Source: JAWKWH01 sp963669455 (lineage in GTDB: Bacteria; Pseudomonadota; Alphaproteobacteria; Rhizobiales; Rhizobiaceae). From it: a DNA stretch of 64,000 nucleotides. The notes beneath the pieces are model-generated. The model searched no databases, was not told the origin of the DNA, and worked only from the letters and a program-made list of their open reading frames with translations. This document shows positions 53,552 to 60,792 of the stretch, piece by piece (the first letter of the stretch is position 1; each line of letters begins with the position of its first letter). The position numbers and the translations under genes are program-made. The DNA is taken from assembly GCA_963669455.1 (NCBI GenBank), contig OY770026.1, positions 1,426,001-1,490,000 on the forward strand, written 5' to 3'.

Positions 53552-54727
53552 TTAGTCAACAAAACCCGCACCGTCAATTACACCTCTTTTATCCATGACG
53601 GCTTTGCAGCCACTACAAGCCGATACCGGGTCAAGGGACTTAACATCGACGGCAACCGAAACTGCTCCCTGAAGATTCGCCCCTTCATCCGCCGCATTGG
53701 ACAGAGCTTCAGCTTCGGCGCAACAACCATGAAAACCTTGTTGTTGGTCAGCTGGCACATCATCGAAATCGGATCTGACTGCCGGATTGGTATCAGGGCT
53801 TTTTGTCCCCGGTCCACCAATTCCGGTGCTTCGCCCAGTATAGACTTTTCCATTCTTGTCCACTATCGCAACGGTTTTTGGTTTGCCAATAATTGGTGTT
53901 TTGGATGCTTTAACTTTTTCGGCGAGTTCTTTTGCCGCCTTATATGCCTTTTGTGCAGCACGAGTGTGCGGATTCGCGACACCAAACAATGCGATAGCGA
54001 TCGCTTTTTCATCCTTATCCTTTATAGCCCTTGCAAGATCAACGACACCCGTTGGGTCAGTATCTAGTTGTGCTTGTAAATGGGCGTCGAGAACGGCAGC
54101 ACGTTCTTCATCCGAGTCGGCTTCCGCGTATGCGCCAATTAACCCACCATCAAATCCTATCTCCTGATGCCCATTATTGTCCGCCTTGTTCACCGGATCA
54201 TTTCCGGCGTAGGCATACCTATTGGTCCCGACGCCTTCGAGGACGGGGTCCCAGTCGTCTGGTGATATGAAGCGGCCGAAGATTGGGTCCATATAGCGGG
54301 CGTTTAGATAGATCAGCCCGGTTTCAGGATCATGGCGCTCGCCGATATAGCCCTTTTCGGTGGTCTTGGCGGCGTTGATGCGCTCGCCATAGGACGCATA
54401 ATTGGTGCTCTCGGCAGGCGCGCCGGTGATATCGGTGACAATGCGCACCGAGGCCAGATGATCGCGGTGCAGCCAGTATTTGGTCGTACCCTCAACCTTC
54501 ACATTCATATGCGGATAGCGCGTCCAGTCAGAGGCATTGGTGCCGGAGCCGCTAAACTCGATATCGGGCGACGGATAGCGTGTTACCTTGAAGGGCGAGG
54601 ATTTGCGCGCCCTGGAGCCGTCCGGCCCGTAGGCGAGATGAACATTGGCGCCCGATGCGGCGATGTTGACCTGTTTTAGCCGGTTGGCCGCGTCCCAGAT
54701 CAGCGTGCGCGCGCCGTCACCGGTCAA
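53552..54727 (-). CDS. Orphan Rhs core fragment with deaminase-like toxin tip
   Basis: The 391-residue frame follows an in-frame stop (54809-54811). The first 170 residues are Rhs core ending ETGLIYLNARYMDPIFGRF and ISPDDWDP. The variable tip then contains HGCCAEAEALSNA (about 330-342) and PVSACSGCKAVMDKRG (about 366-381), a C-A-E plus CxxC zinc pattern of nucleic-acid/nucleotide deaminase toxins (YwqJ-like group). The only start is a TTG, so expression as such is doubtful; it may serve as a donor cassette for the full-length Rhs gene. Core sequence with a stop extends back to about 55063. Confidence 0.72.
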   Translation of the reverse strand: MTGDGARTLIWDAANRLKQVNIAASGANVHLAYGPDGSRARKSSPFKVTRYPSPDIEFSGSGTNASDWTRYPHMNVKVEGTTKYWLHRDHLASVRIVTDITGAPAESTNYASYGERINAAKTTEKGYIGERHDPETGLIYLNARYMDPIFGRFISPDDWDPVLEGVGTNRYAYAGNDPVNKADNNGHQEIGFDGGLIGAYAEADSDEERAAVLDAHLQAQLDTDPTGVVDLARAIKDKDEKAIAIALFGVANPHTRAAQKAYKAAKELAEKVKASKTPIIGKPKTVAIVDKNGKVYTGRSTGIGGPGTKSPDTNPAVRSDFDDVPADQQQGFHGCCAEAEALSNAADEGANLQGAVSVAVDVKSLDPVSACSGCKAVMDKRGVIDGAGFVD

Positions 54728-54986
54728 CCGGCCCTGCGCTATGGCTACGGGCGTTCGGCCTTCAAATCGGTTCGCCGGACCGATTTGCCGGGCTTTGCCC
54801 GTCAGGCCTCACCCATTGGCGTCGTAGCTGATCGCCTGGCTACCCAGATGCGTCGGTGCATGCGGGCGCACACCCGTCGGCGCCGGATAGGTGAACGAGC
54901 CGGCAAGCCTGGTGCGGCTGATAAGATTGCCGGTGTTGGAATAGGTAAACGTCTCGTCAAGCGTGTTGTCGCCAAGATTGTTGGCG
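54246..54986 (-). repeat. 741-bp Rhs core direct repeat, copy A
   Basis: Base-by-base reading against 56854-57594 (offset 2608) shows no difference that I could find. The unit spans Rhs core from the DDW motif back to the NLGDNTLDET region and includes the palindromic insertion. Perfect identity suggests recent duplication or gene conversion. Confidence 0.8.
54727..54813. repeat. Palindromic insertion in Rhs core (copy A)
   Basis: About 87 bases replace seven bases of the intact core (compare near 62379). The insert holds a hairpin AAATCGGT/ACCGATTT (54764-54786) and introduces a TGA in the Rhs frame. The same insert is at 57335-57421. Confidence 0.75.
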
Positions 54987-55063
54987 CTGACCAGACGGTC
55001 GAAATCATCGTAGGTGTAGGTCCATGAGTTGGGTGGCGTGAGACCGGAGGTGGTGCGGGTATG
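54814..55063 (-). pseudogene. Rhs core remnant upstream of the stop codon
   Basis: The minus strand reads SGLTPPNSWTYTYDDFDRLV then SANNLGDNTLDETFTYSNTG and on to SYDANG before the TGA of the palindromic insertion. No start codon or signal is present and homology to the intact Rhs gene stops near 55063, at a CTGTCACCGTAATTGC motif. Confidence 0.7.
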
Positions 55064-55328
55064 AAAAAAAGTAAACTGTCACCGTAATTGCATCGGGCTC
55101 GATCCGAAGATCCATGCACAAACCGCATCCTCAAACGGCTGTGAATATTTCACGATCACGGAATAGATTCCGGATAATGTCTTCTCGCTTTGCTCGCCGC
55201 CATTTCCGGGATAATGAGGAAGCAACTGTTACCCCGCTCAAGTCACGGGTTGTGCGAGCCCCGGTATGCCGACGCGAGCAAGACAGGCCATGACCCATAT
55301 CGGTGCGGGAAGGAAAACGAGAAAACTG
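55064..55328. other. Module-junction spacer
   Basis: These 265 bases begin and end with related motifs (AACTGTCACCGTAATTGC at 55074-55091, AAAACTGTCACCAATAAC at 55323-55340). No gene is supported between them. The repeated edge motif suggests a former insertion or recombination scar. Confidence 0.4.
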
Positions 55329-55691
55329 TCACCAATAACAATAAGAAATAACAAATTCTGAATCGCTTTCATTTCTATAAATTTTAATCACCAATATAAA
55401 TTCGTCATTTGATCCATCTTCATCAACTCTAATTGGTATTTCAACAACTATATTTGAGAAATCATCATTGTAGTAAATATCACTATTTCCAATTTCATTC
55501 TCCGTTGGACAAATAAATTTTTTGAAACCATATTTGTTTAAATCAACCTTAAATTGATTTAAATCTGAAAAAGCCGCCTTTTTTGTTTCCTCAATTAAAT
55601 TTATTTCTCCAGAGATTACTGCCGTAGTCACCTGAAAAATCCTTTCTATTTCGACAGGACTAAGATTTTTTGAGTACTTTGATTCATTCAT
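55329..55691 (-). CDS. Orphan putative immunity protein
   Basis: This 120-residue AT-rich protein begins MNESKYSKNLSPVEIERIFQ and ends VISYCYW. It is acidic and lacks signal or membrane segments. No family is recognised. Its position in the Rhs module row suggests an immunity gene whose toxin has been lost or reduced to the short frame upstream. The start overlaps that frame's stop by 8 bases. Confidence 0.55.
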   Translation of the reverse strand: MNESKYSKNLSPVEIERIFQVTTAVISGEINLIEETKKAAFSDLNQFKVDLNKYGFKKFICPTENEIGNSDIYYNDDFSNIVVEIPIRVDEDGSNDEFILVIKIYRNESDSEFVISYCYW

Positions 55692-55863
55692 CGAGATCGA
55701 TCCGAGGTCTCATCTCCTGAATTCCTGCCAGTTTGCCCTTTGTCGGGATTTGCCCCTTGTGTGGCTGACTTTCCTCTACGTCCTGGAACGTAGGTTTATG
55801 GCCGGGACGGTTGCCCCATTGTGTCGCGCTAGGCCGGGAATAATGGTGCTGGCGATGGCTCAT
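55684..55863 (-). pseudogene. Possible toxin-tip tail before the orphan immunity gene
   Basis: A frame reading MSHRQHHYSRPSATQWGNRP then GHKPTFQDVEESQPHKGQIP ends at 55684 inside the immunity start. However, part of this DNA (near 55783-55830) resembles noncoding sequence at 53030-53075, so it may instead be a repeat or insertion-sequence relic. Treat as uncertain. Confidence 0.3.
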
Positions 55864-55925
55864 TGTGGAGGAGCGCTGAAGATAAGTAAAATTCCACTGT
55901 AATTCAATTAATTTCTGTTAATAAT

Positions 55926-56099
55926 CTACAAAATTGAGTCCAAATACCTCATCCCTTCGCCATACAAAAAGAATAAAACAGCTCCATATAATAAATATCT
56001 TATCCATTTATATTTGAAAAAGAAATATTTTTCAATAATATAGTCTATTACATAAAATAATACTATGGAAATAGATATGAGAATTGCGCCCTTCATCAT
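55926..56099 (-). CDS. Small two-helix membrane protein, putative immunity to the glycine-rich Rhs tip
   Basis: The 57-residue frame begins MMKGAILISISIVLFYVIDY and has a second hydrophobic stretch WIRYLLYGAVLFFLYGEG. It starts 24 bases after the stop of the glycine-rich Rhs module, with GGAAG 8 bases upstream. Its size, topology and position mirror the membrane protein after the other glycine-rich module (58479-58724). Confidence 0.6.
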   Translation of the reverse strand: MMKGAILISISIVLFYVIDYIIEKYFFFKYKWIRYLLYGAVLFFLYGEGMRYLDSIL

Positions 56100-56123
56100 A
56101 TCAAAAACTTCCGCTTTTTTTAG

Positions 56124-57335
56124 TCATTCCACCAATCCTGAGAGGTTGGGAGGCCCACTCCTAGTGGCGGCTTCTGCAAAATCCATGATTGCCTCTTTAC
56201 CATAAGCACCAGTATAGTATCCAGCTAAACCACCAATACCTGCACCCACTCTACCAGCATCGGGTCCAACCCTGCCTCCAATAATACCTCCGATCACCCC
56301 ACCAATAACTCCGAAAAATCTACCTAGAGTCTGATTTGGTTTCGAATAAGGTTCTTCTTCGGTAGTGCCAAGTGGTCCCTGTTTACTGGGGTCAGGATCG
56401 TTCTCAAATCCTTGTGGGGTTTTGGATTCGTTTCCTTCGGGTTGAGAGTTTGCCTCTGGGTTATCATCGTTATGTCCGTTCGGATCACTCCGGTTGATGG
56501 GATCATTTGACGAGTAAGAATATCTATTCGTACCAACGTAATTTGAAACATTCCCGTTTGTTGCAGTGTTGCTGCTACTAGTCAACGCTACGAGTGAAAT
56601 CGAGTCATTGCTAAGGTCCGCTCCAATTGAATGAGTTGCGGCCTGCTCGTGCCTTCGCGTTCCCAGGTTCAGTTTGTATAGGTCATAAACGTGGTTAGCC
56701 CTGCGAGCCCGAGCTGCGGTCGCCGCGCGCCTCAATGACGCCAATTTCGAACATATCGGGAAATAAGCGGCATTTTCCATTAGGTGATTTCCTGCATTGG
56801 TAATCAGGTCCGGATTGCAGACTATTTTGCCCGAACCCGCCCATTGTTTTGTCGGGTCCCAGTCGTCTGGTGATATGAAGCGGCCGAAGATTGGGTCCAT
56901 ATAGCGGGCGTTTAGATAGATCAGCCCGGTTTCAGGATCATGGCGCTCGCCGATATAGCCCTTTTCGGTGGTCTTGGCGGCGTTGATGCGCTCGCCATAG
57001 GACGCATAATTGGTGCTCTCGGCAGGCGCGCCGGTGATATCGGTGACAATGCGCACCGAGGCCAGATGATCGCGGTGCAGCCAGTATTTGGTCGTACCCT
57101 CAACCTTCACATTCATATGCGGATAGCGCGTCCAGTCAGAGGCATTGGTGCCGGAGCCGCTAAACTCGATATCGGGCGACGGATAGCGTGTTACCTTGAA
57201 GGGCGAGGATTTGCGCGCCCTGGAGCCGTCCGGCCCGTAGGCGAGATGAACATTGGCGCCCGATGCGGCGATGTTGACCTGTTTTAGCCGGTTGGCCGCG
57301 TCCCAGATCAGCGTGCGCGCGCCGTCACCGGTCAA
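56124..57335 (-). CDS. Orphan Rhs core fragment with glycine-zipper-type tip
   Basis: The 403-residue frame follows the in-frame stop of the palindromic insertion. The Rhs core (residues 1 to about 160) ends at RFISPDDWDPTKQWAGSG. A second, divergent Rhs end motif, YVGTNRYSYSSNDPINRSDP, occurs near 264-283. The tip is rich in Gly: GRFFGVIGGVIGGIIGGRVG, GPDAGRVGAGIGGLAGYYTG. This suggests membrane insertion or pore formation. A segment before it (about 160-262) is unlike other modules and may be a relic of another tip. The start is a TTG only. Confidence 0.65.
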   Translation of the reverse strand: MTGDGARTLIWDAANRLKQVNIAASGANVHLAYGPDGSRARKSSPFKVTRYPSPDIEFSGSGTNASDWTRYPHMNVKVEGTTKYWLHRDHLASVRIVTDITGAPAESTNYASYGERINAAKTTEKGYIGERHDPETGLIYLNARYMDPIFGRFISPDDWDPTKQWAGSGKIVCNPDLITNAGNHLMENAAYFPICSKLASLRRAATAARARRANHVYDLYKLNLGTRRHEQAATHSIGADLSNDSISLVALTSSSNTATNGNVSNYVGTNRYSYSSNDPINRSDPNGHNDDNPEANSQPEGNESKTPQGFENDPDPSKQGPLGTTEEEPYSKPNQTLGRFFGVIGGVIGGIIGGRVGPDAGRVGAGIGGLAGYYTGAYGKEAIMDFAEAATRSGPPNLSGLVE

Positions 57336-57594
57336 CCGGCCCTGCGCTATGGCTACGGGCGTTCGGCCTTCAAATCGGTTCGCCGGACCGATTTGCCGGG
57401 CTTTGCCCGTCAGGCCTCACCCATTGGCGTCGTAGCTGATCGCCTGGCTACCCAGATGCGTCGGTGCATGCGGGCGCACACCCGTCGGCGCCGGATAGGT
57501 GAACGAGCCGGCAAGCCTGGTGCGGCTGATAAGATTGCCGGTGTTGGAATAGGTAAACGTCTCGTCAAGCGTGTTGTCGCCAAGATTGTTGGCG
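56854..57594 (-). repeat. 741-bp Rhs core direct repeat, copy B
   Basis: It is apparently identical to 54246-54986 and includes the palindromic insertion at 57335-57421 with its TGA. Homology stops abruptly at TTGGCG (57594), after which unrelated DNA begins. Confidence 0.8.
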
Positions 57595-57747
57595 ATTGTC
57601 TCTCTGAGCCACATGATGTGACAGGCCTGGGGTGATAACTCTGACTATGCTGGCTATCACTCAGTATGGAGGAACCAGTGAATAGAGCAAACCGTCATCA
57701 TAAATGCGCTCTTGCAGTTACTGGTGCATTCGAATTCGCTATGGCAT

Positions 57748-58106
57748 TTACGACTTGCTTTTCGAATAGATCAATATTTTTCCTTCAATAATTTTTCTTA
57801 TGTCAAATGCAGTACTAGATATCTCTTTTGTTATATCATGAATATTTTCTCCATAATATTGATGATCAGAGAAATCAAATTCTCTATAGTGAGAAACAGC
57901 AGATTCGATTTTATACGGTATAGTTATAAAATCATAGAAGTACCAAATATTATTATTTATTAATATACTGACATCAACTTTTTTTGTTTCTTTGATAGAT
58001 ATATCTGATAGATATTTCCTATATTCATGATAATAATTGATTTTATCAATTTTGAATATATTTCAACTGGGTAAAATTTGTTCGCATCGGCATTTTCCCT
58101 AATCAT
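57748..58106 (-). pseudogene. Frameshifted immunity gene of the ART-like module
   Basis: It starts MIRENADANKFYPVEI at an ATG overlapping the toxin tail stop (ATGA). Near 58047 a two-base shift (extra AT in an ATATAT run) is needed to continue KIDKINYYHEYRKYLSDISI ... INNNIWYFYDFITIPYKIES ... GKILIYSKSKS to a TAA at 57748. Repaired, it would be a soluble protein of about 119 residues. No family is recognised. Confidence 0.55.
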
Positions 58107-58216
58107 TGTCGATATACTCCAATAATTGCATTTGCAGGAATTTGGTCAACCGCCAAAACTTCTTGATTCCTAGTTGCGAATTCTACGGCATTCACTTGGT
58201 CAGTAGGTGTCAAACT
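58103..58216 (-). pseudogene. C-terminal tail of an ADP-ribosyltransferase-like Rhs toxin tip
   Basis: The frame reads PTDQVNAVEFATRNQEVLAV then DQIPANAIIGVYRQ and stops at 58103 with the immunity ATG overlapping. FATRxQEVL followed by IPxxxIxGV resembles the ends of ADP-ribosyltransferase-fold toxins, where the Glu is catalytic; this is recognition by eye. Upstream sequence is cut off by the transposase remnant. Confidence 0.45.
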
Positions 58217-58224
58217 GGACAGTC

Positions 58225-58460
58225 CGGGAGGGAGAACCAGTTACCCGTCGCCGTAGTTGCTCTACATCGCAGCGCTTCATGCCTCAAGGCGCGATGAAAG
58301 GTTCAAGGCATTCACAAAGCGCCTCCAAGACAAGGGCGAAATGCCCAAACAAGCCATCTGCTCGGTAGCCCGAAAATTGCTCACAATCCTCAACGCAATG
58401 CTCAAATCAGGCCAATCGCACCAACCAAAATCAATGTGTTGCAGTAACTTCTACTAGAAA
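58225..58460 (+). mobile_element. IS110-family transposase C-terminal remnant
   Basis: On the plus strand LYIAALHASRRDERFKAFTK is followed by RLQDKGEMPKQAICSVARKL and LTILNAMLKSGQ. This is the C-terminal pattern of IS110-type transposases (LYMAAL, F..RL...GK..K.A...RKLL..LNAM). A TAG precedes LYI in frame and no N-terminal RuvC-like domain is present, so it is a fragment. Confidence 0.65.
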
Positions 58461-58478
58461 AATTTGCTGTATAAATTA

Positions 58479-58724
58479 TCAAATTATTCGCATCTTTTTG
58501 AGCAATAAGCCAATAATATAAAATATTATATAAATTACAATTGTATATATTATAAATACAATAATTACGGAGATAATTGCCGGTATTTCTGTGGCAAAAA
58601 ACCATGAACTAATATTGAAGGGGTGGTTCAACTGGAATAAATCTGCAAATAAGGCAATGGTTACCAAGACTCCTCCAGCAACAACAACGAAGTAATCATA
58701 CAATTTTGACATTGTTACAGCCAT
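58479..58724 (-). CDS. Membrane protein, putative immunity to the adjacent glycine-rich Rhs tip
   Basis: This 81-residue protein has about three hydrophobic segments (DYFVVVAGGVLVTIALFADL, FFATEIPAIISVIIVFIIYT, IVIYIIFYIIGLLL) and a basic tail. The start ATG shares one base with the toxin stop (TAATG), a tight translational coupling. Membrane location would suit protection against a membrane-active toxin. Confidence 0.65.
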   Translation of the reverse strand: MAVTMSKLYDYFVVVAGGVLVTIALFADLFQLNHPFNISSWFFATEIPAIISVIIVFIIYTIVIYIIFYIIGLLLKKMRII

Positions 58725-59506
58725 TATTTCCCCTCAATTGCATCCATTATCTGATCAAGACCAAAGTCTAGACCTTTCGACTTCGCACTTTTACTTGCAT
58801 TCCCAATTGCCCCCAAGGCTGATGCGGAATTTACTGAGGTACTTACCGCTAACCCGGTGATCACGCTCTTGGTTGAAACGTTCGTAGCTAGTCCCGCAAG
58901 AGCACCTACCGTAAACCTACCGGCATAATATGCAGGATTATCCTTAACTCGACTCGCAACGTACTGTTCGGCTGCCTTCTGAACACTCCTCGGACTTTGA
59001 CTGTATACATCGAATATGTCCTTCGCAACTTTGGCACCTTCCGCACAATCGCTGGAACAATGGTAAAGACCAACAATACTATCTGTAACTCCGCGAGTAT
59101 ATTGAACAACACTTTCCGGGACGAGAGAAGTTCGCGCGTTCTCCGCTACTTGTGCGTTTGTTAAATTGGCAACAGACTCTGCTTGCGAACGAGTATAGCT
59201 GTTTCTGGATTTAGATGTACCGGCATATCTCGAACCGCTGGCAAACGAACCTTCAATGGCGGGATCACCTCGCCTTGCTTCCGTACGCCCACCTACTCCA
59301 TAGCCAGATGGTGCAAACGCATCCGGTATGCCATCATCGTTGGTATCAACGCCGTAGTCAGCCCCGTCAGGTTCCATATTATGCCCGTTATTGTCCGCCT
59401 TGTTCACCGGATCATTTCCGGCGTAGGCGTATCGGTTTGTGCCGACGCCCTCAAGGACGGGGTCCCAGTCGTCGGGCGAGATAAAGCGGCCGAAGATTGG
59501 GTCCAT
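58724..59506 (-). CDS. Orphan Rhs end fragment with hydrophobic glycine/alanine-rich tip
   Basis: The 260-residue frame begins at the core motif MDPIFGRFISPDDWDPVLEG; core homology extends back only to about 59541. The tip after NKADNNGHN carries a helical region and ends with AGRFTVGALAGLATNVSTKS and VITGLAVSTSVNSASALGAI, which may enter membranes. It lacks a proper start and signals, so it is likely a displaced cassette. It is directly coupled to the membrane protein gene downstream. Confidence 0.65.
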   Translation of the reverse strand: MDPIFGRFISPDDWDPVLEGVGTNRYAYAGNDPVNKADNNGHNMEPDGADYGVDTNDDGIPDAFAPSGYGVGGRTEARRGDPAIEGSFASGSRYAGTSKSRNSYTRSQAESVANLTNAQVAENARTSLVPESVVQYTRGVTDSIVGLYHCSSDCAEGAKVAKDIFDVYSQSPRSVQKAAEQYVASRVKDNPAYYAGRFTVGALAGLATNVSTKSVITGLAVSTSVNSASALGAIGNASKSAKSKGLDFGLDQIMDAIEGK

Positions 59507-59638
59507 ATAGCGGGCGTTTAGATAAATCAGCCCGGTTTCATTGCAAGCCCAAATGGCGGTCTGATCAAACCACTCTCAGGCAGCAACGGTCAGGCGAATA
59601 CGGTGTTCGTACATTCAGTGCAATTTTACTGACGATCA

Positions 59639-60235
59639 TCAATAATATGCAATTTTAACAATGTCAGAAATATTTATTGGCCTAATAGAGCCTTTTGGAA
59701 AAAACATTCTTCCAGTATTTATACTTAGACAAACATTTTTATCGTCTATTGCATCTTTTAACCAACTATACCATAAATTGAAATTTCTTTCCTTAAAATT
59801 ATAATTTCTAAAATTATGAAATAAAAATATTGGAATCTGATTATTGTTTATGTCTATATCTAGCTCAATTTTTGCAGTTGATTTTAAATCATCGAAATTG
59901 GTAAAATACCCATTTAACATTTTCTGGCGAAAATAATATTCTTTTCCATCGCAGGTTGTTATTTGATAGTTAACTCCATTGGATTTAATTCGCTCGTGAT
60001 ATCGAAATATATCATCATTCAATGTAACAATAATATAATGTGCTTTTCTGTCCAGCAAAGATTTTTTATGAACAGGGAAATTTTGAAGATATCCATAAGT
60101 GTTTTTTGGAAAGCTTTCTGAAATCACAAATGACACGCTCTTCACTTCCAGAATGTGAAATTTTTTTGCCATCGCCGGCCATCCATAAAGTGACAGGATG
60201 CAGATCAACAATGCTGTAGTGACTATCTTTTTCAT
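59639..60235 (-). CDS. Secreted putative immunity protein
   Basis: The protein has 198 residues with a clear signal peptide MKKIVTTALLICILSLYGWP (cleavage after AMA). The rest is soluble, AT-rich and of no recognised family. It begins 6 bases after the stop of a displaced Rhs toxin tail. A periplasmic immunity protein would fit a toxin that passes or acts in the periplasm, though the tail looks like a nuclease. Confidence 0.55.
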   Translation of the reverse strand: MKKIVTTALLICILSLYGWPAMAKKFHILEVKSVSFVISESFPKNTYGYLQNFPVHKKSLLDRKAHYIIVTLNDDIFRYHERIKSNGVNYQITTCDGKEYYFRQKMLNGYFTNFDDLKSTAKIELDIDINNNQIPIFLFHNFRNYNFKERNFNLWYSWLKDAIDDKNVCLSINTGRMFFPKGSIRPINISDIVKIAYY

Positions 60236-60241
60236 CGAATT

Positions 60242-60448
60242 CTATGGTGATGTATCTGGATTTCCACCGCGACTTTCATTGCCACCTCGACTAGAATCAC
60301 ATTTATCGGATTGCGACTTATCAGGGTTATCTTTATTTCGCCTTGATTTATCCAACGCTCCCATCATTTCCGGAAAATCTTCATGGTGAGTTTGCACAGC
60401 AAAGCGCGGGATTGTGTCGGAAGATGGGTAATTCCAGTTATTGCTACC
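60242..60448 (-). pseudogene. Displaced Rhs toxin C-terminal tail
   Basis: The frame starts after a stop and without any start codon: NWNYPSSDTIPRFAVQTHHE then DFPEMMGALDKSRRNKDNPD, with a Gly/Ser/Asp-rich end and a TAG at 60242. The HHEDFP and following basic stretch resemble the end of HNH/GHH-like nuclease tips. It is probably the old tip of the Rhs gene, left behind with its immunity gene when the present tip was acquired. Confidence 0.5.
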
Positions 60449-60462
60449 TCAATTCTACCGCG

Positions 60463-60792
60463 TTACATGAACGCATCATTTTTTATGTAAAATTCTATTG
60501 ACTTTGCGAAATAATTTACGTAATTATTTCCATTCTGCCTGTTATGCTCAAATATTTGAATAACATCTCCTAAGTCATAATCCACAAGATATTTAGAATT
60601 ATCTATATCCAATATTGTATCTACTGGAGCGTATGGATCTATCTCCAGCAAATATATGCGAGAATCGCTTTTTAGATTCAAGTGATCGGGAACCGCAACT
60701 AACAAATCCGAATCATAGGTATGAATATTGGCGTACAGTTCTTCAATCGAAGTTGACTTAAAACTTCGAATGGATTTGTCACTTAGTCGCAT
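60463..60792 (-). CDS. Putative immunity protein of the intact Rhs toxin
   Basis: This 109-residue acidic protein begins MRLSDKSIRSFKSTSIEELY and its ATG overlaps the last codons of the Rhs gene by 10 bases. No signal or membrane segment is present. Weak resemblance to SMI1/KNR4-type folds cannot be confirmed by eye. Immunity is inferred from overlap and position. Confidence 0.6.
   Translation of the reverse strand: MRLSDKSIRSFKSTSIEELYANIHTYDSDLLVAVPDHLNLKSDSRIYLLEIDPYAPVDTILDIDNSKYLVDYDLGDVIQIFEHNRQNGNNYVNYFAKSIEFYIKNDAFM

Noticed and set aside
53519..54067. Long plus-strand frames opposite the Rhs modules (for example 182 codons)
   Set aside because: They mirror the Rhs coding strand and recur wherever the core is repeated.
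57712..57963. Plus-strand 83-codon frame in AT-rich DNA
   Set aside because: The minus strand carries the immunity-like pseudogene with a much more protein-like translation; the plus frame is its shadow.
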